Shown here: in pieces, positions 1-10,400 of the stretch
Numbering within the stretch: position 1 is the stretch's first letter
Layout of the letters: every line of letters starts with the position of its first letter
NCBI GenBank assembly: GCA_029838195.1
Contig: JALGVJ010000024.1
Location: 1 to 64,000 of the forward strand
Length of the DNA stretch: 64,000 nucleotides
Direction of reading: 5' to 3'
DNA from: Promethearchaeota archaeon
GTDB lineage: Archaea; Asgardarchaeota; Lokiarchaeia; Sigyniarchaeales; SOKP01
Notes under the pieces: model-generated
The model's database searches: none
What the model saw: the letters and a program-made list of their open reading frames with translations, nothing else
Told to the model about the DNA's origin: nothing
Program-made: the position numbers and the translations under genes

Positions 1-1
1 A

Positions 2-130
2 TATTTATCGGAGATAGAACTTGCCCTCGTGAGATATAAAGGCTCACGCAAGGTGATTAAAAAAATTGTAGAGATATCTCCGGAAGCAAGGGAATTATCC
101 GAATTTTTAAAGCTTACGGATTTTATATAA
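2..130 (+). CDS. C-terminal end of a CDS entering from the left (…YLSEIELALVRYKGSRKVIKKIVEISPEARELSEFLKLTDFI*)
   Basis: Open frame from window edge to TAA at 128-130. Confidence 0.4.
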   Translation, partial: YLSEIELALVRYKGSRKVIKKIVEISPEARELSEFLKLTDFI

Positions 131-325
131 ATATTCTCCATTTTTTTTAGCGTGCTCCCTAACTTTTTTTAAAGATATTTAGAGTATGCCATTTTTTTTA
201 TTTTTAGAGGAAAAAAAATTTGAATGATAGATATCTTATAAAGTCAAGAAATTAAATAAAATAATGCCCTCAAAAAGGTTCCGATGATAAAGGCTATAAA
301 ACTTTCAACTTTTTAAGAAAAAGAG

Positions 326-434
326 GGCCCGGTACGGGAATTGAACCCGTCTCTAGGGATTTCTGCTCTGTTCAATTGCTCATTCTAAAAAATGATTCAC
401 AGTCCCCAATACTAACCACTATACTAACCGGGCC
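326..434 (-). tRNA. tRNA-His (GTG) with a 36-nt intron at 361-396 (after position 37)
   Basis: Acceptor GCCCGGT/ACCGGGC, encoded G-1 and C73 discriminator (His identity), T arm ACGGG-TTCAATT-CCCGT, anticodon stem GGGGA/TCCCT, loop CTGTGA|A. BHB: central CUGU:GCAG, bulges GA|A and AA|A. Confidence 0.95.
361..396 (-). other. BHB-type tRNA intron (36 nt)
   Basis: Removal restores a 7-nt anticodon loop and 5-bp stem; 4-bp central helix with 3-nt bulges. Confidence 0.9.
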
Positions 435-781
435 ATGGTTTTACGAAAAATATCTAAAAATATCATGCAACTTAAAATTTAATAAAGGATCATTTTCATG
501 ATCTTCATGAAAACTAATTTTAGATGGTAAAAAAGTTTTATTCATGATTTATTATTAGAAAAACATTATAAAGCAAATGCGTGTTATTCGTAAAAAAAGA
601 AGAGATTCTATCATTTACCTAAAAGTGAAGGCCCATTCTTAGATTTTTTCTTTTTTTTTAATCTCCTTTTCATTTCATGATCTCTCTCAATTTTTAGAAT
701 AATGGATAGAATGCCTGAAAATTATCTTGAAAATGCTTAATATAATTAGGGTAGTCATTTAATGAGCAACAAGTCCTTTAA

Positions 782-967
782 TTAACACATTTTCTTGGCG
801 CATTCTTCACAAATCATGTGCTCAAAACTCACATATCCGCATTTAGGACCCATCCAGCATTCCAACTGACCCGTTTCTTCGTTCATGATCATGTCTTGAC
901 CGCAATGTTGAGGGAGTGTTTTTATTTCGGCCCCACAATTTGCACATTTTAATCCTTTCAAGCTCAA
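782..967 (-). CDS. Small Cys-rich zinc-ribbon-like protein
   Basis: CANCG…CGQD…CGYV…CEECAKKMC cysteine pairs. Confidence 0.5.
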   Translation of the reverse strand: MSLKGLKCANCGAEIKTLPQHCGQDMIMNEETGQLECWMGPKCGYVSFEHMICEECAKKMC

Positions 968-1385
968 ACCTCCAAATTATAATTAAAAATCTTAATGAAT
1001 TAATTCAATTGATAGAAGGTAAATGAGTAATTTATGGATGTGTCTCATGAATTATATGAAAAAAGTTTGATTTTCCATCGTGAATTAAGCAAAATTGGAG
1101 AATTGTATAAAAATAATAAGCCCATTCCTCTTTTAACTTTAAAACATGGTGATAATTCTATTTATGGAATTTTGCAATTAGTGATACTTTAAATAAAATT
1201 AAAATTTTTCAATTAAGGGGCACTAGATTAGAGAGGAATTGAGAGATTCAAGAGTTCCGGGGCAAAAAAATTTCATGAAATCTAAGAATTAATAATAATA
1301 CTCCATCAAAATCGATGCTCTTCACTATTTAAATAACTAAAATGACGAAATAAAAAATCAAAATTAGGTAAAAAAATGGAGAAAA

Positions 1386-3191
1386 TTAGGGGGGTTTTCC
1401 CTCGGCATTCCATCCTCTAAATTCATAATATCGCGTTAGCATTTCTTTTAATGGAGGAATATTTTTTTTCGTTCCCCCTTTTTCGATGGGCGTGAAAAAT
1501 CGCTTTCCCAAAGTATCGTCTTCCTTGGTGATTCCACATGCCAAATTAAATTTTCTTTTCAAATTGAATATTTTTTCTCCGCATTTCATCCAAGAATCAA
1601 TCGTGTAAGTGGTTCCGGTTATCGCATTTAAACATTCAATCCATGGCGTTATCTGATCCGTGTAATGAAATCCAAAAATACAGCCTCCACATGCAGTAAA
1701 AGCTTCGCTAGCGTCTTGGATCTTTTTCACGGCTATAATGGGTGCCTCATTCTTGCTAAAAGGGTCAATTTTCTCGGACAGACCTATATCCTTTTTAAGA
1801 TTCATCATGAAAGATAAATGGAGGGGTTCAAAGCAGTGATAAGCTCCACGTGAGCTGGTGGCATAATCCAAGGCAGTCATGTTATTTGCCCGTGGTTCAT
1901 GGGCGGGCACTTCTAAGCCTTTCACATGAGTTTGTAAATCCTCGGGAAGGTTTTTAAGTTCACAAAATCGTTTAACCCCTTCGGCTAAATCATTTCCGAT
2001 CCCCTCTCGGAAAGCTATCATTTGGATGAGGCGCTCAATAGGTTTAACATTGCCCCAAATTATAAATGAACCTTCTTTTTCGGGATCTGGTTGGAATCCT
2101 AAGGATTTTAAATCTACATCGAGCAAACCACGTTCCGCTGCTTCTAGAAAACATCCAAGGGTTGCTCCTAATGTAATGCAATCGATTCCATGATCATTAA
2201 TGATGACATTCCATTTGATTAGCGTTTCTAAATCATCAATATAAAGATTTGCACCGAGCATGGCTAAAAATTCATATTCTGGCCAATCCACCCATTCTCC
2301 TTGGTATTCAATTTTACCACGACAAGCAACCAGGCAGTTAAAACAACCGTGGTGCTTGGGTTGTCCCCGCGCTTTAACTGCATAGGCTCCAATTTTCTTG
2401 GTGCCTTTCCACCTGCTTTCCGTATAATTTTTAATCGGAACATCGCCCGCACTAACATAATTATCCATGTGTACTAAAGTTCCTAACTCTTTCATGACTT
2501 GAGCATGAGGAGTATTTTGAACCATTTGACGGATAGTTTTAATTGCTTTGGATAATAATTCGGGATCTTGAACGATTGGTTTTTTCGATCCTCGAATTGC
2601 AATAGCTTTTAACTTTTTGCTTCCCATGATAGCCCCCATTCCGGTACGACCGGCAGCGTGTCCCGTTTCATTCATGATAGATGCATATCTGACTAAATTT
2701 TCACCCCCAATTCCGATAGAAGCAATTTTATACTTGTTATCTCCCAATTCCTTTTTAATTCTTTCTTCCGTTTCTCTAACCCCCTTCCCCCATAAATGCT
2801 GGGCATCATGGAGCTTACTATTATTCTCAGTAAGGGAAAGATATACCGGCCTATCGCTTTTTCCTTGGAGGATCACGTGATCATATCCGGCAAATTTCAA
2901 TTCTGCGCCGAAAAACCCTCCTGCTGATGATTCGCCTAAAATGTTAGTCAAGGGGGATTTTGCCATGACAAAATGTCGCCCACAAAATGGAACTGGTGTT
3001 CCGCAAAAAGGTCCGACGGAAAATATTAATAGATTTTTTCCATCCCAAGGATCAATGTCAGCAGGGACTTCTCGGGTAAAAATTGCTGCTGCTACACCCG
3101 CTCCACCGATAAATTCCGCCTCATCTTCTTTTCTTGTATCTTCTGTTTTAATTTCCCCTGAATCTAAATTTACTCTAAGGATTTTTCCCAT
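1386..3191 (-). CDS. Tungsten-dependent aldehyde:ferredoxin oxidoreductase (AOR) family
   Basis: 601 aa; MGKILRVNLDSGEI start, GAGVAA, GRTGMGAIMGSKKLKAIAIRG, HHGCFNCLVACRG cluster motif. Confidence 0.93.
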   Translation of the reverse strand: MGKILRVNLDSGEIKTEDTRKEDEAEFIGGAGVAAAIFTREVPADIDPWDGKNLLIFSVGPFCGTPVPFCGRHFVMAKSPLTNILGESSAGGFFGAELKFAGYDHVILQGKSDRPVYLSLTENNSKLHDAQHLWGKGVRETEERIKKELGDNKYKIASIGIGGENLVRYASIMNETGHAAGRTGMGAIMGSKKLKAIAIRGSKKPIVQDPELLSKAIKTIRQMVQNTPHAQVMKELGTLVHMDNYVSAGDVPIKNYTESRWKGTKKIGAYAVKARGQPKHHGCFNCLVACRGKIEYQGEWVDWPEYEFLAMLGANLYIDDLETLIKWNVIINDHGIDCITLGATLGCFLEAAERGLLDVDLKSLGFQPDPEKEGSFIIWGNVKPIERLIQMIAFREGIGNDLAEGVKRFCELKNLPEDLQTHVKGLEVPAHEPRANNMTALDYATSSRGAYHCFEPLHLSFMMNLKKDIGLSEKIDPFSKNEAPIIAVKKIQDASEAFTACGGCIFGFHYTDQITPWIECLNAITGTTYTIDSWMKCGEKIFNLKRKFNLACGITKEDDTLGKRFFTPIEKGGTKKNIPPLKEMLTRYYEFRGWNAEGKPP

Positions 3192-3732
3192 GAGGTTTTA
3201 CACCTTTTTTTAAAATATTTTTTAATATATATCTTTCCCTTCATAGTAATTAAATCTTTGTGTATTTTAAAAAAGGAACACTTCAATCTACAAAAAAAAT
3301 TATTAAATTCATATCATGAGACGAGGCTATTTTTTCCGTAATGTTTTATAAACATCGATTTAATCCTCCCCATCATTAATACTTGTATGAAATAGCAAGC
3401 GAGAATGAGGAATGGTAATGAAAAAATGACTAAAAGTGAATGATCTATTAAAAAATAAATAGATGATTGTTCTTTAATTATAGAAACTCTAATTAAATCC
3501 TAACATTTTCTGTCTAAAATATTGATAAAATTATAATTTTAGAGATTTAATTTAGCTAAATGATCTTGAATAATCCCTATATTAAAATCGTATTAGAAAA
3601 AAGAAATTCATCGGGGGAGGTTTTTTATTTAAAATGTGAAATGGGCATGTTGCTTTTAATTAATATCTCCTCTTATTTCGAAAAGGACTGATATAAATAA
3701 TATCTCTTTCGAAGATTTTGTTGTCGTGTTGA

Positions 3733-4626
3733 TTAGAAATCATTAAACTCAAAATCAGAAAAAATTTCCTTGATCTGGCTTTTCTCTTCTGCTGTGAGAG
3801 ATTCCGAGCGAGTATAAGCCGGAATTACACCGATTTTGCTTGGTTTGGAAAGCCAGAGAGGATTATATGGTAATAATCCCACCTTTTTTACATTTTCAGC
3901 CTTGAGAAAGGTGACTAAATTATTTAGATTTTCTCTTGTAGTCGTGATTCCCGGAATTAAAGGAATGCGCGGGAGTATTTCTATTTTATTTAATTTATTC
4001 AAATATGTAAAATTGTTAAAAATTAATTCATTTGAAACGCCACAATATTTCTCATGAAGGTTTGAATCTTTAATTTTCAAATCAAAATAAATCAAATCTA
4101 AAAATGGCAAGATTTTTTTCTTAAAGGCATCAAGGTTAAAGTATCCGCACGTTTCCAAGCACGTGTGAATGTCATGGGCTTTTAATTTTATCAATAATCC
4201 GTGTAAATACTCCATATGTAGGGTCGGCTCTCCTCCTGAAAACGTGACGCCTCCTCCCGTGTTATCGAAAAATATTTTATCTTTCAAGATGATTTCAAGT
4301 AAATCTTCATGCGTACATGCCTTTCCTACAAATTCGTAGGCTTGATTGGGGCAAATTTTAATACAATTTCCGCAAAAATTACATAGCGCCCTTTTTATTC
4401 GAAATTCATTCTCAAGACTTAAGGCTCCTTGATCGCATGCCTCAATACATCTCTTACAAAATGAGCAATAATCCCTCTCAAATTTTATCTCTTGCTTGGG
4501 AGATTTGGTTTCTGGATTTTGGCACCACACGCAATCCAAGGGACAACCCTTAAAAAAAATTAGCGTGCGTATTCCGGGGCCATCATCTAAAGCGTTTCTC
4601 TTTATATCAGCGATTAACGTTTCCAT
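3733..4626 (-). CDS. Glycyl radical enzyme activating enzyme (radical SAM, PflA-type, two ferredoxin-like clusters)
   Basis: DGPGIRTLIFFKGCPLDCVWCQNPE; CSFCKRCIEAC and CNFCGNCIKICP; TFSGGEPTLH. Confidence 0.95.
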   Translation of the reverse strand: METLIADIKRNALDDGPGIRTLIFFKGCPLDCVWCQNPETKSPKQEIKFERDYCSFCKRCIEACDQGALSLENEFRIKRALCNFCGNCIKICPNQAYEFVGKACTHEDLLEIILKDKIFFDNTGGGVTFSGGEPTLHMEYLHGLLIKLKAHDIHTCLETCGYFNLDAFKKKILPFLDLIYFDLKIKDSNLHEKYCGVSNELIFNNFTYLNKLNKIEILPRIPLIPGITTTRENLNNLVTFLKAENVKKVGLLPYNPLWLSKPSKIGVIPAYTRSESLTAEEKSQIKEIFSDFEFNDF

Positions 4627-4778
4627 TATGAATAGAAAATAATATATGAGTTTTAAATTATCTCATGGCATCGTAGCCACGCATGAAGGAAAAAGGATAA
4701 ATGAGAATTAAAAAAAATTTTTTTAACCTTTAAAAAGATTCCTTTTAACCACGTGCTTAAGATCTAGATGAGATCTAA

Positions 4779-7745
4779 TCATCTACAATGAAATTCCGTT
4801 CGTGCGATAATTTCCAGTTGCATGTTCTTATTAATTTTTGTGAAGTAAGCATTATATCCCGAGACTCTCACCAGGAGCCATTGATAATTTTCGGTGTGTA
4901 CCATCGCATCTTTTAAAGTATCGGAGGTTACGATGTTAAATTGCCATTGCATGCCTCCTAAATCAAAATAGCTTTGTACGTATCCCGAAAAAAGATCCAA
5001 TGTTTTTTCATGCAAATCTCCCGGATGAGGCACGAGTTTCACGTTAAAAGAAGCATTATTTGGCATTTTCAAGTGATCTAAACTTGCAATTGTATGGATG
5101 TTCTGTAATAACAGGTCAGATCGACCTGGTGCGGGGGTTAATCCAGGAGTCAAGGGAGCTCCTTTCTTTCTGCCAGAAGGAAGCGCACCTGATAGGAGAC
5201 CCCATCCCACGTGATAACTAATGGACCAATAGCCAACAAGATAATCTCCTCCTCGGTAATTTTTCATGGATTTATATTCTTTATAACAAAAATCGATTAA
5301 ATCATCTGCTATATCGCGTGTTCCGGGCTCATCGGATCCAAATTTCGGTATTTTATTTATCTTATTTAATAATTCAGCGGAGCCATTTTCAAAATTATCT
5401 TTTAGCGCGTACAGAAGCGTGGTATAATCCAATTCTTTTTTATCATATATTAAGTCTTTTATTACTAATAGGCTATCTACTATGTCCGTGAGGGCCACGA
5501 GAGCAACTCCTGAAGTATTGTAAATTGCCCCACCCTTGATGAGATCTTTTCCTTTTTCGAGAGGACCTTCAAAAAAAGCAGATAATAGGGGTGTAGGATG
5601 GATATATTCATGACTTTTACCCAAGTAATTATTGATTTCCATGGATTTTCTGATCAAATAGCTAAGCTGTGTCTTGCATGCCTTGTAGAAATCCTCAAAG
5701 GTGGGAAAGGTTTCTAATGAGGGGATGCCCGTTTGTGGGCCTACTTGCTCTCTTATTAAAGGATGGATTCCATTATTTAATGCCATCTCTAAGGGTGCTA
5801 CTAAATTTAATAACATGCAATTTGTATGGCCATAATGCTTTCCTTGAATCGTTGGTTCCACGCAACCCGTTGCCGCCCAGTCCCTTGCATCCTCTAAAGC
5901 AAAACCTTCATTCACGAGAGCTTCGATCATGGCTTTATCATTATGAATGGAAGGAGAGGATATCATGTTGATGTTTACTTCCACCAACCGTTTCAAGTAT
6001 TCCTTGGAATTGATGCCCGAATAATATCGAGCGTTCATGTTCGGATCTTGAAAACATAACATTTCATTCGCCTTGAGAATGATAAAAGTCATATCGCAAA
6101 CCGCATTATTTCCCTCCCTATCCACGCCCCCTACCGTCACGGTATCATCGGAAGAGGAACCGCCAAATAATTTATTCCCAATGGATGGAACAAGCGGATC
6201 ATGGTCATTAAATCGGAGAAAAAGCGAGCCCACTAATTCTATTGCTTTTTTAATGTACTCTTCTCTTTCTTCTTCCGTTTTTAGCTTCTCCATGTCCTTC
6301 AAGAAATACGGTTGTAGCATTATATCTAATCTTCCAATCGACATTGCAGAATTAGCGTTTTCTGCATGAATGGCAACAAAAGAAGTCCAAATGGATTGGA
6401 TGGCTTCGTGGAGGGTTTCTGCGGGATGTGCTGGTACCGTAGCACAAATTCTCGAAAGTTCCTTTAATTCTTCAATCCGTTTTGCCTGTTCGGGAATACT
6501 TGGATCTAAAGTTCCTATTAGGTTTTGAGCTTCTTCACTTAAATGGTTTGAATACGTGATGATTCCGTCAATGGCGATCTGCATGGCTTCATAAAAGTTC
6601 CTTTTTTCTTGAGAATCGGCTTTACCTTCCATCTCCTTAGCTTTCTGTTTAACGCTTATTAACCCCTCTTTTAAAATACGTGGAAAGCCAGGAACCGTGT
6701 GAGAAATGGCATTGTTTTTCATCATAAAATAGAACACCCAGCGCTCTTCGAGCCATTGACTGATGGGATTATTAAATTTTTTTCTACAATATTCCCGCAC
6801 ATTTCGTTCCATCCAATAGGGAAATACCTCTTGGCTCAAGATATCCGCGTCTTGGGGGGCAATATCATTCGGATTGAGTTCTCGCTCTCCGATTACCCTC
6901 AATTCTGGCCATACTGCAGTACCAATTAATTCGGGATAAATGGGAACGCCCACTTCTTTCGAGGTGGTGGAGCCGGCAAGGAGATGCTTGTCGTGAATGA
7001 TGGGTTTTTTATGAGTTAAGATGTAATTCACGGCTCCTGCCTGCCTTAATTCGGGGTCGATGGGGGTTCCATTTGCATCCATTTCAAACCCGTTTTTTTT
7101 GTGATATTCCGTGACTAATTTCGCCCGTTCCACGCAGATGGCGGGTTTCATGGCCCGTCGGCGGCTTTTTAAATATTTTAAACGGGGGAAATCATTAATC
7201 GTATAAAGCGCTAAATAGGGGTCTTTTAAAAACTTGACATTATCAATCTTTTTGTTCAATGCCACGTTTTTTAACTTCCTTTTCTCCTCTCCTTTCTCGA
7301 TTTCCTCGATGGAATGAATTAATTGATTCTCCGGTCCTTTATATCCTTTAATTTTTGCTCCCGTGGCAACAGACGTTAGATATGAAAATCGAGTCAAGTA
7401 TGTCATGTTGCCGATGAACGACATTGAATTATCCAACAAGTATTCCAGCGTTTCATCAGCGCTCTTATTCCATGTCGTTGCCAGCGTTTCTTTATCCTTA
7501 TAGACAATGGTTATATTAGGATTATCGATCTTCCCCTCTCCCGCGGTAATGGTGCCGTCTTGAAAAACCAAATAAAAATTAAAATCGCCACCGCGCGTGC
7601 AAAATTGATATCTTGCATTATAACCTTGTCCAGTTTTATCATCATATATTTCTTTGCGCAATCTCTTTCTCGAAAATACCACGTTTAAAAGGGAAAGTGA
7701 TTCTTTAAATTTTTCTAATGATTCTTCAATTTCTTGCTCGTTCAC
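4779..7745 (-). CDS. Glycyl radical enzyme (PFL/diol-dehydratase superfamily) with N-terminal SCP2-like domain
   Basis: 988 aa; active-site Cys in TGCVEP, C-terminal glycyl-radical motif VRVSGYNAYF; N-terminal ~130 aa resembles an SCP2 sterol-transfer-like fold. Confidence 0.9.
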   Translation of the reverse strand: MNEQEIEESLEKFKESLSLLNVVFSRKRLRKEIYDDKTGQGYNARYQFCTRGGDFNFYLVFQDGTITAGEGKIDNPNITIVYKDKETLATTWNKSADETLEYLLDNSMSFIGNMTYLTRFSYLTSVATGAKIKGYKGPENQLIHSIEEIEKGEEKRKLKNVALNKKIDNVKFLKDPYLALYTINDFPRLKYLKSRRRAMKPAICVERAKLVTEYHKKNGFEMDANGTPIDPELRQAGAVNYILTHKKPIIHDKHLLAGSTTSKEVGVPIYPELIGTAVWPELRVIGERELNPNDIAPQDADILSQEVFPYWMERNVREYCRKKFNNPISQWLEERWVFYFMMKNNAISHTVPGFPRILKEGLISVKQKAKEMEGKADSQEKRNFYEAMQIAIDGIITYSNHLSEEAQNLIGTLDPSIPEQAKRIEELKELSRICATVPAHPAETLHEAIQSIWTSFVAIHAENANSAMSIGRLDIMLQPYFLKDMEKLKTEEEREEYIKKAIELVGSLFLRFNDHDPLVPSIGNKLFGGSSSDDTVTVGGVDREGNNAVCDMTFIILKANEMLCFQDPNMNARYYSGINSKEYLKRLVEVNINMISSPSIHNDKAMIEALVNEGFALEDARDWAATGCVEPTIQGKHYGHTNCMLLNLVAPLEMALNNGIHPLIREQVGPQTGIPSLETFPTFEDFYKACKTQLSYLIRKSMEINNYLGKSHEYIHPTPLLSAFFEGPLEKGKDLIKGGAIYNTSGVALVALTDIVDSLLVIKDLIYDKKELDYTTLLYALKDNFENGSAELLNKINKIPKFGSDEPGTRDIADDLIDFCYKEYKSMKNYRGGDYLVGYWSISYHVGWGLLSGALPSGRKKGAPLTPGLTPAPGRSDLLLQNIHTIASLDHLKMPNNASFNVKLVPHPGDLHEKTLDLFSGYVQSYFDLGGMQWQFNIVTSDTLKDAMVHTENYQWLLVRVSGYNAYFTKINKNMQLEIIARTEFHCR

Positions 7746-8225
7746 GTGTCATTCTTCTCTATGTTTATAAAATTTATATTCTACTCCAATTTATTATTCC
7801 ATTTTAAAGTTTTTAGGGAATTAATTTTGGATAATAAAAAAATACTCAATATTTTAATTGTTCTTTTTCCCTCCTTTTAAATTTTATTGATAAAAAAATA
7901 GGGTGTAAAATCTAATGTTATCTTATTAAAATTAGAAGATCCCTTACTATTAATAATTACAATTAAAACCATTGCTAAAAAAGTGGAAACTTTAACTGAA
8001 AAAAATAAATAGTCAGAATCAATTTGATGAACAAGTTATCTCTTGAAGAATCACTTCATATTTTTTTCCTTAATCCTCTCCTTCCATTCTTCCTCCAAGA
8101 AGAAAGAAAGATTTTTATTCTCAAAAACCAAAATTTAATAATATAACAATGTTTATTTTAAAAAAAAAATTTACACACAAAATTTAACCTCAAATTTAAT
8201 TTAAAAGTGAAAACGTGAAAAAATC

Positions 8226-10088
8226 ATGCCAAGTTTGGAAGATTTCTTAGTGGATGAAAATAAAGTGTGGTTCACGGGAGGATACTGGCCCGAAGGCGTT
8301 CCTTATCAACTAAAAGATGTCGAGGGTATTGAAATCACTCCCATGTGGGAGGGGTTCATTAAATCCGCTAATGATAATGATGCCTGGGATGTAGATATTT
8401 GCTACTTTGTCGTGGGATCCTATATCGAGCGAGTAAAATTACGTGATTTGTTCGAGATGGCTAAAAAATTTGGAACCTTCCTCTACGATACATTAGGAAT
8501 CCGAAAGGGCGATTGCGTAGCTATTGACTTGCCTAATTCGATCAATTTCGTCGTCGCTTACATGGGATGCATGTATATTGGAGCTGTCGCTCAAGGGATT
8601 AATCCAACCTATCGTCCCATGGAACTCCTTCACTCGCTTCAAATGACCGATGCTAAGGTTTTCGTAATGATGGATGCTCTTTACATCGCCGGTCCGAATT
8701 CCGTGTTACCTAAAACTAAGGTGAAATACGTAATTTCTACCAATCTCTTGGATTTTGTAACCGCCGATGAACAAACTTTTGCGGCCCTCAGAAAAAACGT
8801 GCCCGATTTCCAAGGAAGCGTTCCGGATGAAACCGAACATTTCAAGGTATACAGGATGAAAAAAGTTATCGAGGAAACCGAACCTAAAGAAATCAAGGTG
8901 GAAATCGACCCTTGGACAGATCCGGCGGTGTATCTCATGACGGGAGGCACAACTGGGCTTCCAAAGGTTGCCATGCTCAGCCACGCAAATTTAGTTTCTA
9001 ATCTTTACCAAATAAAGCCATGGGTAAATTTAAAACCAAGAATGATAACGATCGGTTCTATTCCTTTCTTTCACTCTTTTGGAATGACATGCGTGATGAA
9101 CGGAGCTTTAACTCTTGGAATGACCATGTTATTATTCCCTAAACCACCTCCAGATGAACAATTATGCGAAACCATCAATAAAATTGATGCTCCAGAAGGA
9201 ATCATGTATACAGGCGTCGAAATGTTGTTTAAACGGTTAACAGATTTTGCAGAAAGCATGGGAGGAGAAGAAGAATTCAAGAAAAAATATGACTTTTGGA
9301 AAAAGCTTAAATACGCAACTCAAGGTGCTGGCCCCTTACATGACTACGTGCGCATCCCATTTGAGAAAATCTTTTGTCCAATTCGCGTTGGCTATGGATT
9401 GACTGAAACTACACCTGTAGTGAGTATAAATCCTTTCTGGGGCCCTACAAAAGTTGGAAAATTAGGATTACCACTTCCTGGTACTGATTGGGCTATATTC
9501 CCGTCCGATGATTTTGAAGCTGGTCCTATATGTGATGGAACTCCCGAAAGAAATAATTTCGGAATTGAACATACGGGAGAAATTTGCGTAGCAGGTCCAC
9601 AAGTAATGTTGGGCTACCTAGGTAAGCAGAAAGAGCAAGAAGATAATATAAAATACTGGAATGGGAAACGCTGGTTATTAACCGGTGATATTGGCTTCAT
9701 GGATGAACATGGTTTTATAGAGATAAGAGATCGTAAGAAGTCTTTAATAAAAGTGTCAGGACACAGTGTATTTCCGAAGGAAGTTGAGGAGCTCATGGGG
9801 CATCATGAAATGGTGGATGAGGTTGCGGTCGCAGGTTTGCCCGATGAGATGACAGGCGAAGCCGTGAAAGCCTGGGTCACACTCAAGAAAGGGTATAAAG
9901 CAGGTAAAGACATAACCGCAGAGCAATTAAAAGAGTGGTGTTTGAATAATATGGCCAAATGGAAGACTCCTAAATACATAGAATTCGTGCGCAAGCTACC
10001 CGTTAGCATGACGGGTAAAGTTCAGCGAAGGGAGTTGCAAGAGAAGGATTTAGAGAAATTAAAGAAAGGGAAGCAGATTAAGGGGTAA
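8226..10088 (+). CDS. AMP-forming acyl-CoA synthetase (long-chain fatty-acid-CoA-ligase-like)
   Basis: YLMTGGTTGLPKVAMLSHANL, GYGLTETTPVV, WLLTGDIGFMDEHGFIEIRDRKKSLIKVSG, VSMTGKVQRRE. Confidence 0.93.
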   Translation: MPSLEDFLVDENKVWFTGGYWPEGVPYQLKDVEGIEITPMWEGFIKSANDNDAWDVDICYFVVGSYIERVKLRDLFEMAKKFGTFLYDTLGIRKGDCVAIDLPNSINFVVAYMGCMYIGAVAQGINPTYRPMELLHSLQMTDAKVFVMMDALYIAGPNSVLPKTKVKYVISTNLLDFVTADEQTFAALRKNVPDFQGSVPDETEHFKVYRMKKVIEETEPKEIKVEIDPWTDPAVYLMTGGTTGLPKVAMLSHANLVSNLYQIKPWVNLKPRMITIGSIPFFHSFGMTCVMNGALTLGMTMLLFPKPPPDEQLCETINKIDAPEGIMYTGVEMLFKRLTDFAESMGGEEEFKKKYDFWKKLKYATQGAGPLHDYVRIPFEKIFCPIRVGYGLTETTPVVSINPFWGPTKVGKLGLPLPGTDWAIFPSDDFEAGPICDGTPERNNFGIEHTGEICVAGPQVMLGYLGKQKEQEDNIKYWNGKRWLLTGDIGFMDEHGFIEIRDRKKSLIKVSGHSVFPKEVEELMGHHEMVDEVAVAGLPDEMTGEAVKAWVTLKKGYKAGKDITAEQLKEWCLNNMAKWKTPKYIEFVRKLPVSMTGKVQRRELQEKDLEKLKKGKQIKG

Positions 10089-10400
10089 TTTAATTAATTT
10101 TTTATTTTTTTCATTTTATTTTCTTGTCTTGATTGAAGGATTTAGCTAACGGGCATGCCCTTGTTTAAATTATACATTTTTTTAACTATCATGTTGATAA
10201 TCCATGATAATTTAAAGCATGAGGAAAGTTTAATATTTCATAAATTTTTGAGAGGAACATATAATGACATGCAAATGAAGAGCCTGAAAATCTTACAATC
10301 TATAAAGATATAGTTTTATATTTTTAAATTTTTCATTTAGAGTAAGAACATGGTAAACAAGTTTTTTTCTTTTCAATGGAAAAATTGAGGAAAGATATCG

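Noticed and set aside
1035-1193. 52-aa plus-strand ORF (MDVSHELYEKSLIFHRELSKIGELYKNN…)
   Set aside because: Short with no clear family; could be real but unsupported.
4779-7745. Calling the GRE an alkyl-/benzylsuccinate synthase
   Set aside because: Active site GCVEP looks eliminase-like, and no Bss/Ass small subunits or methylmalonyl-pathway genes are adjacent. Substrate left open.
8681-9280. Antisense ORFs within the acyl-CoA synthetase and other large genes
   Set aside because: Overlap strongly coding sequence on the opposite strand; no family resemblance.
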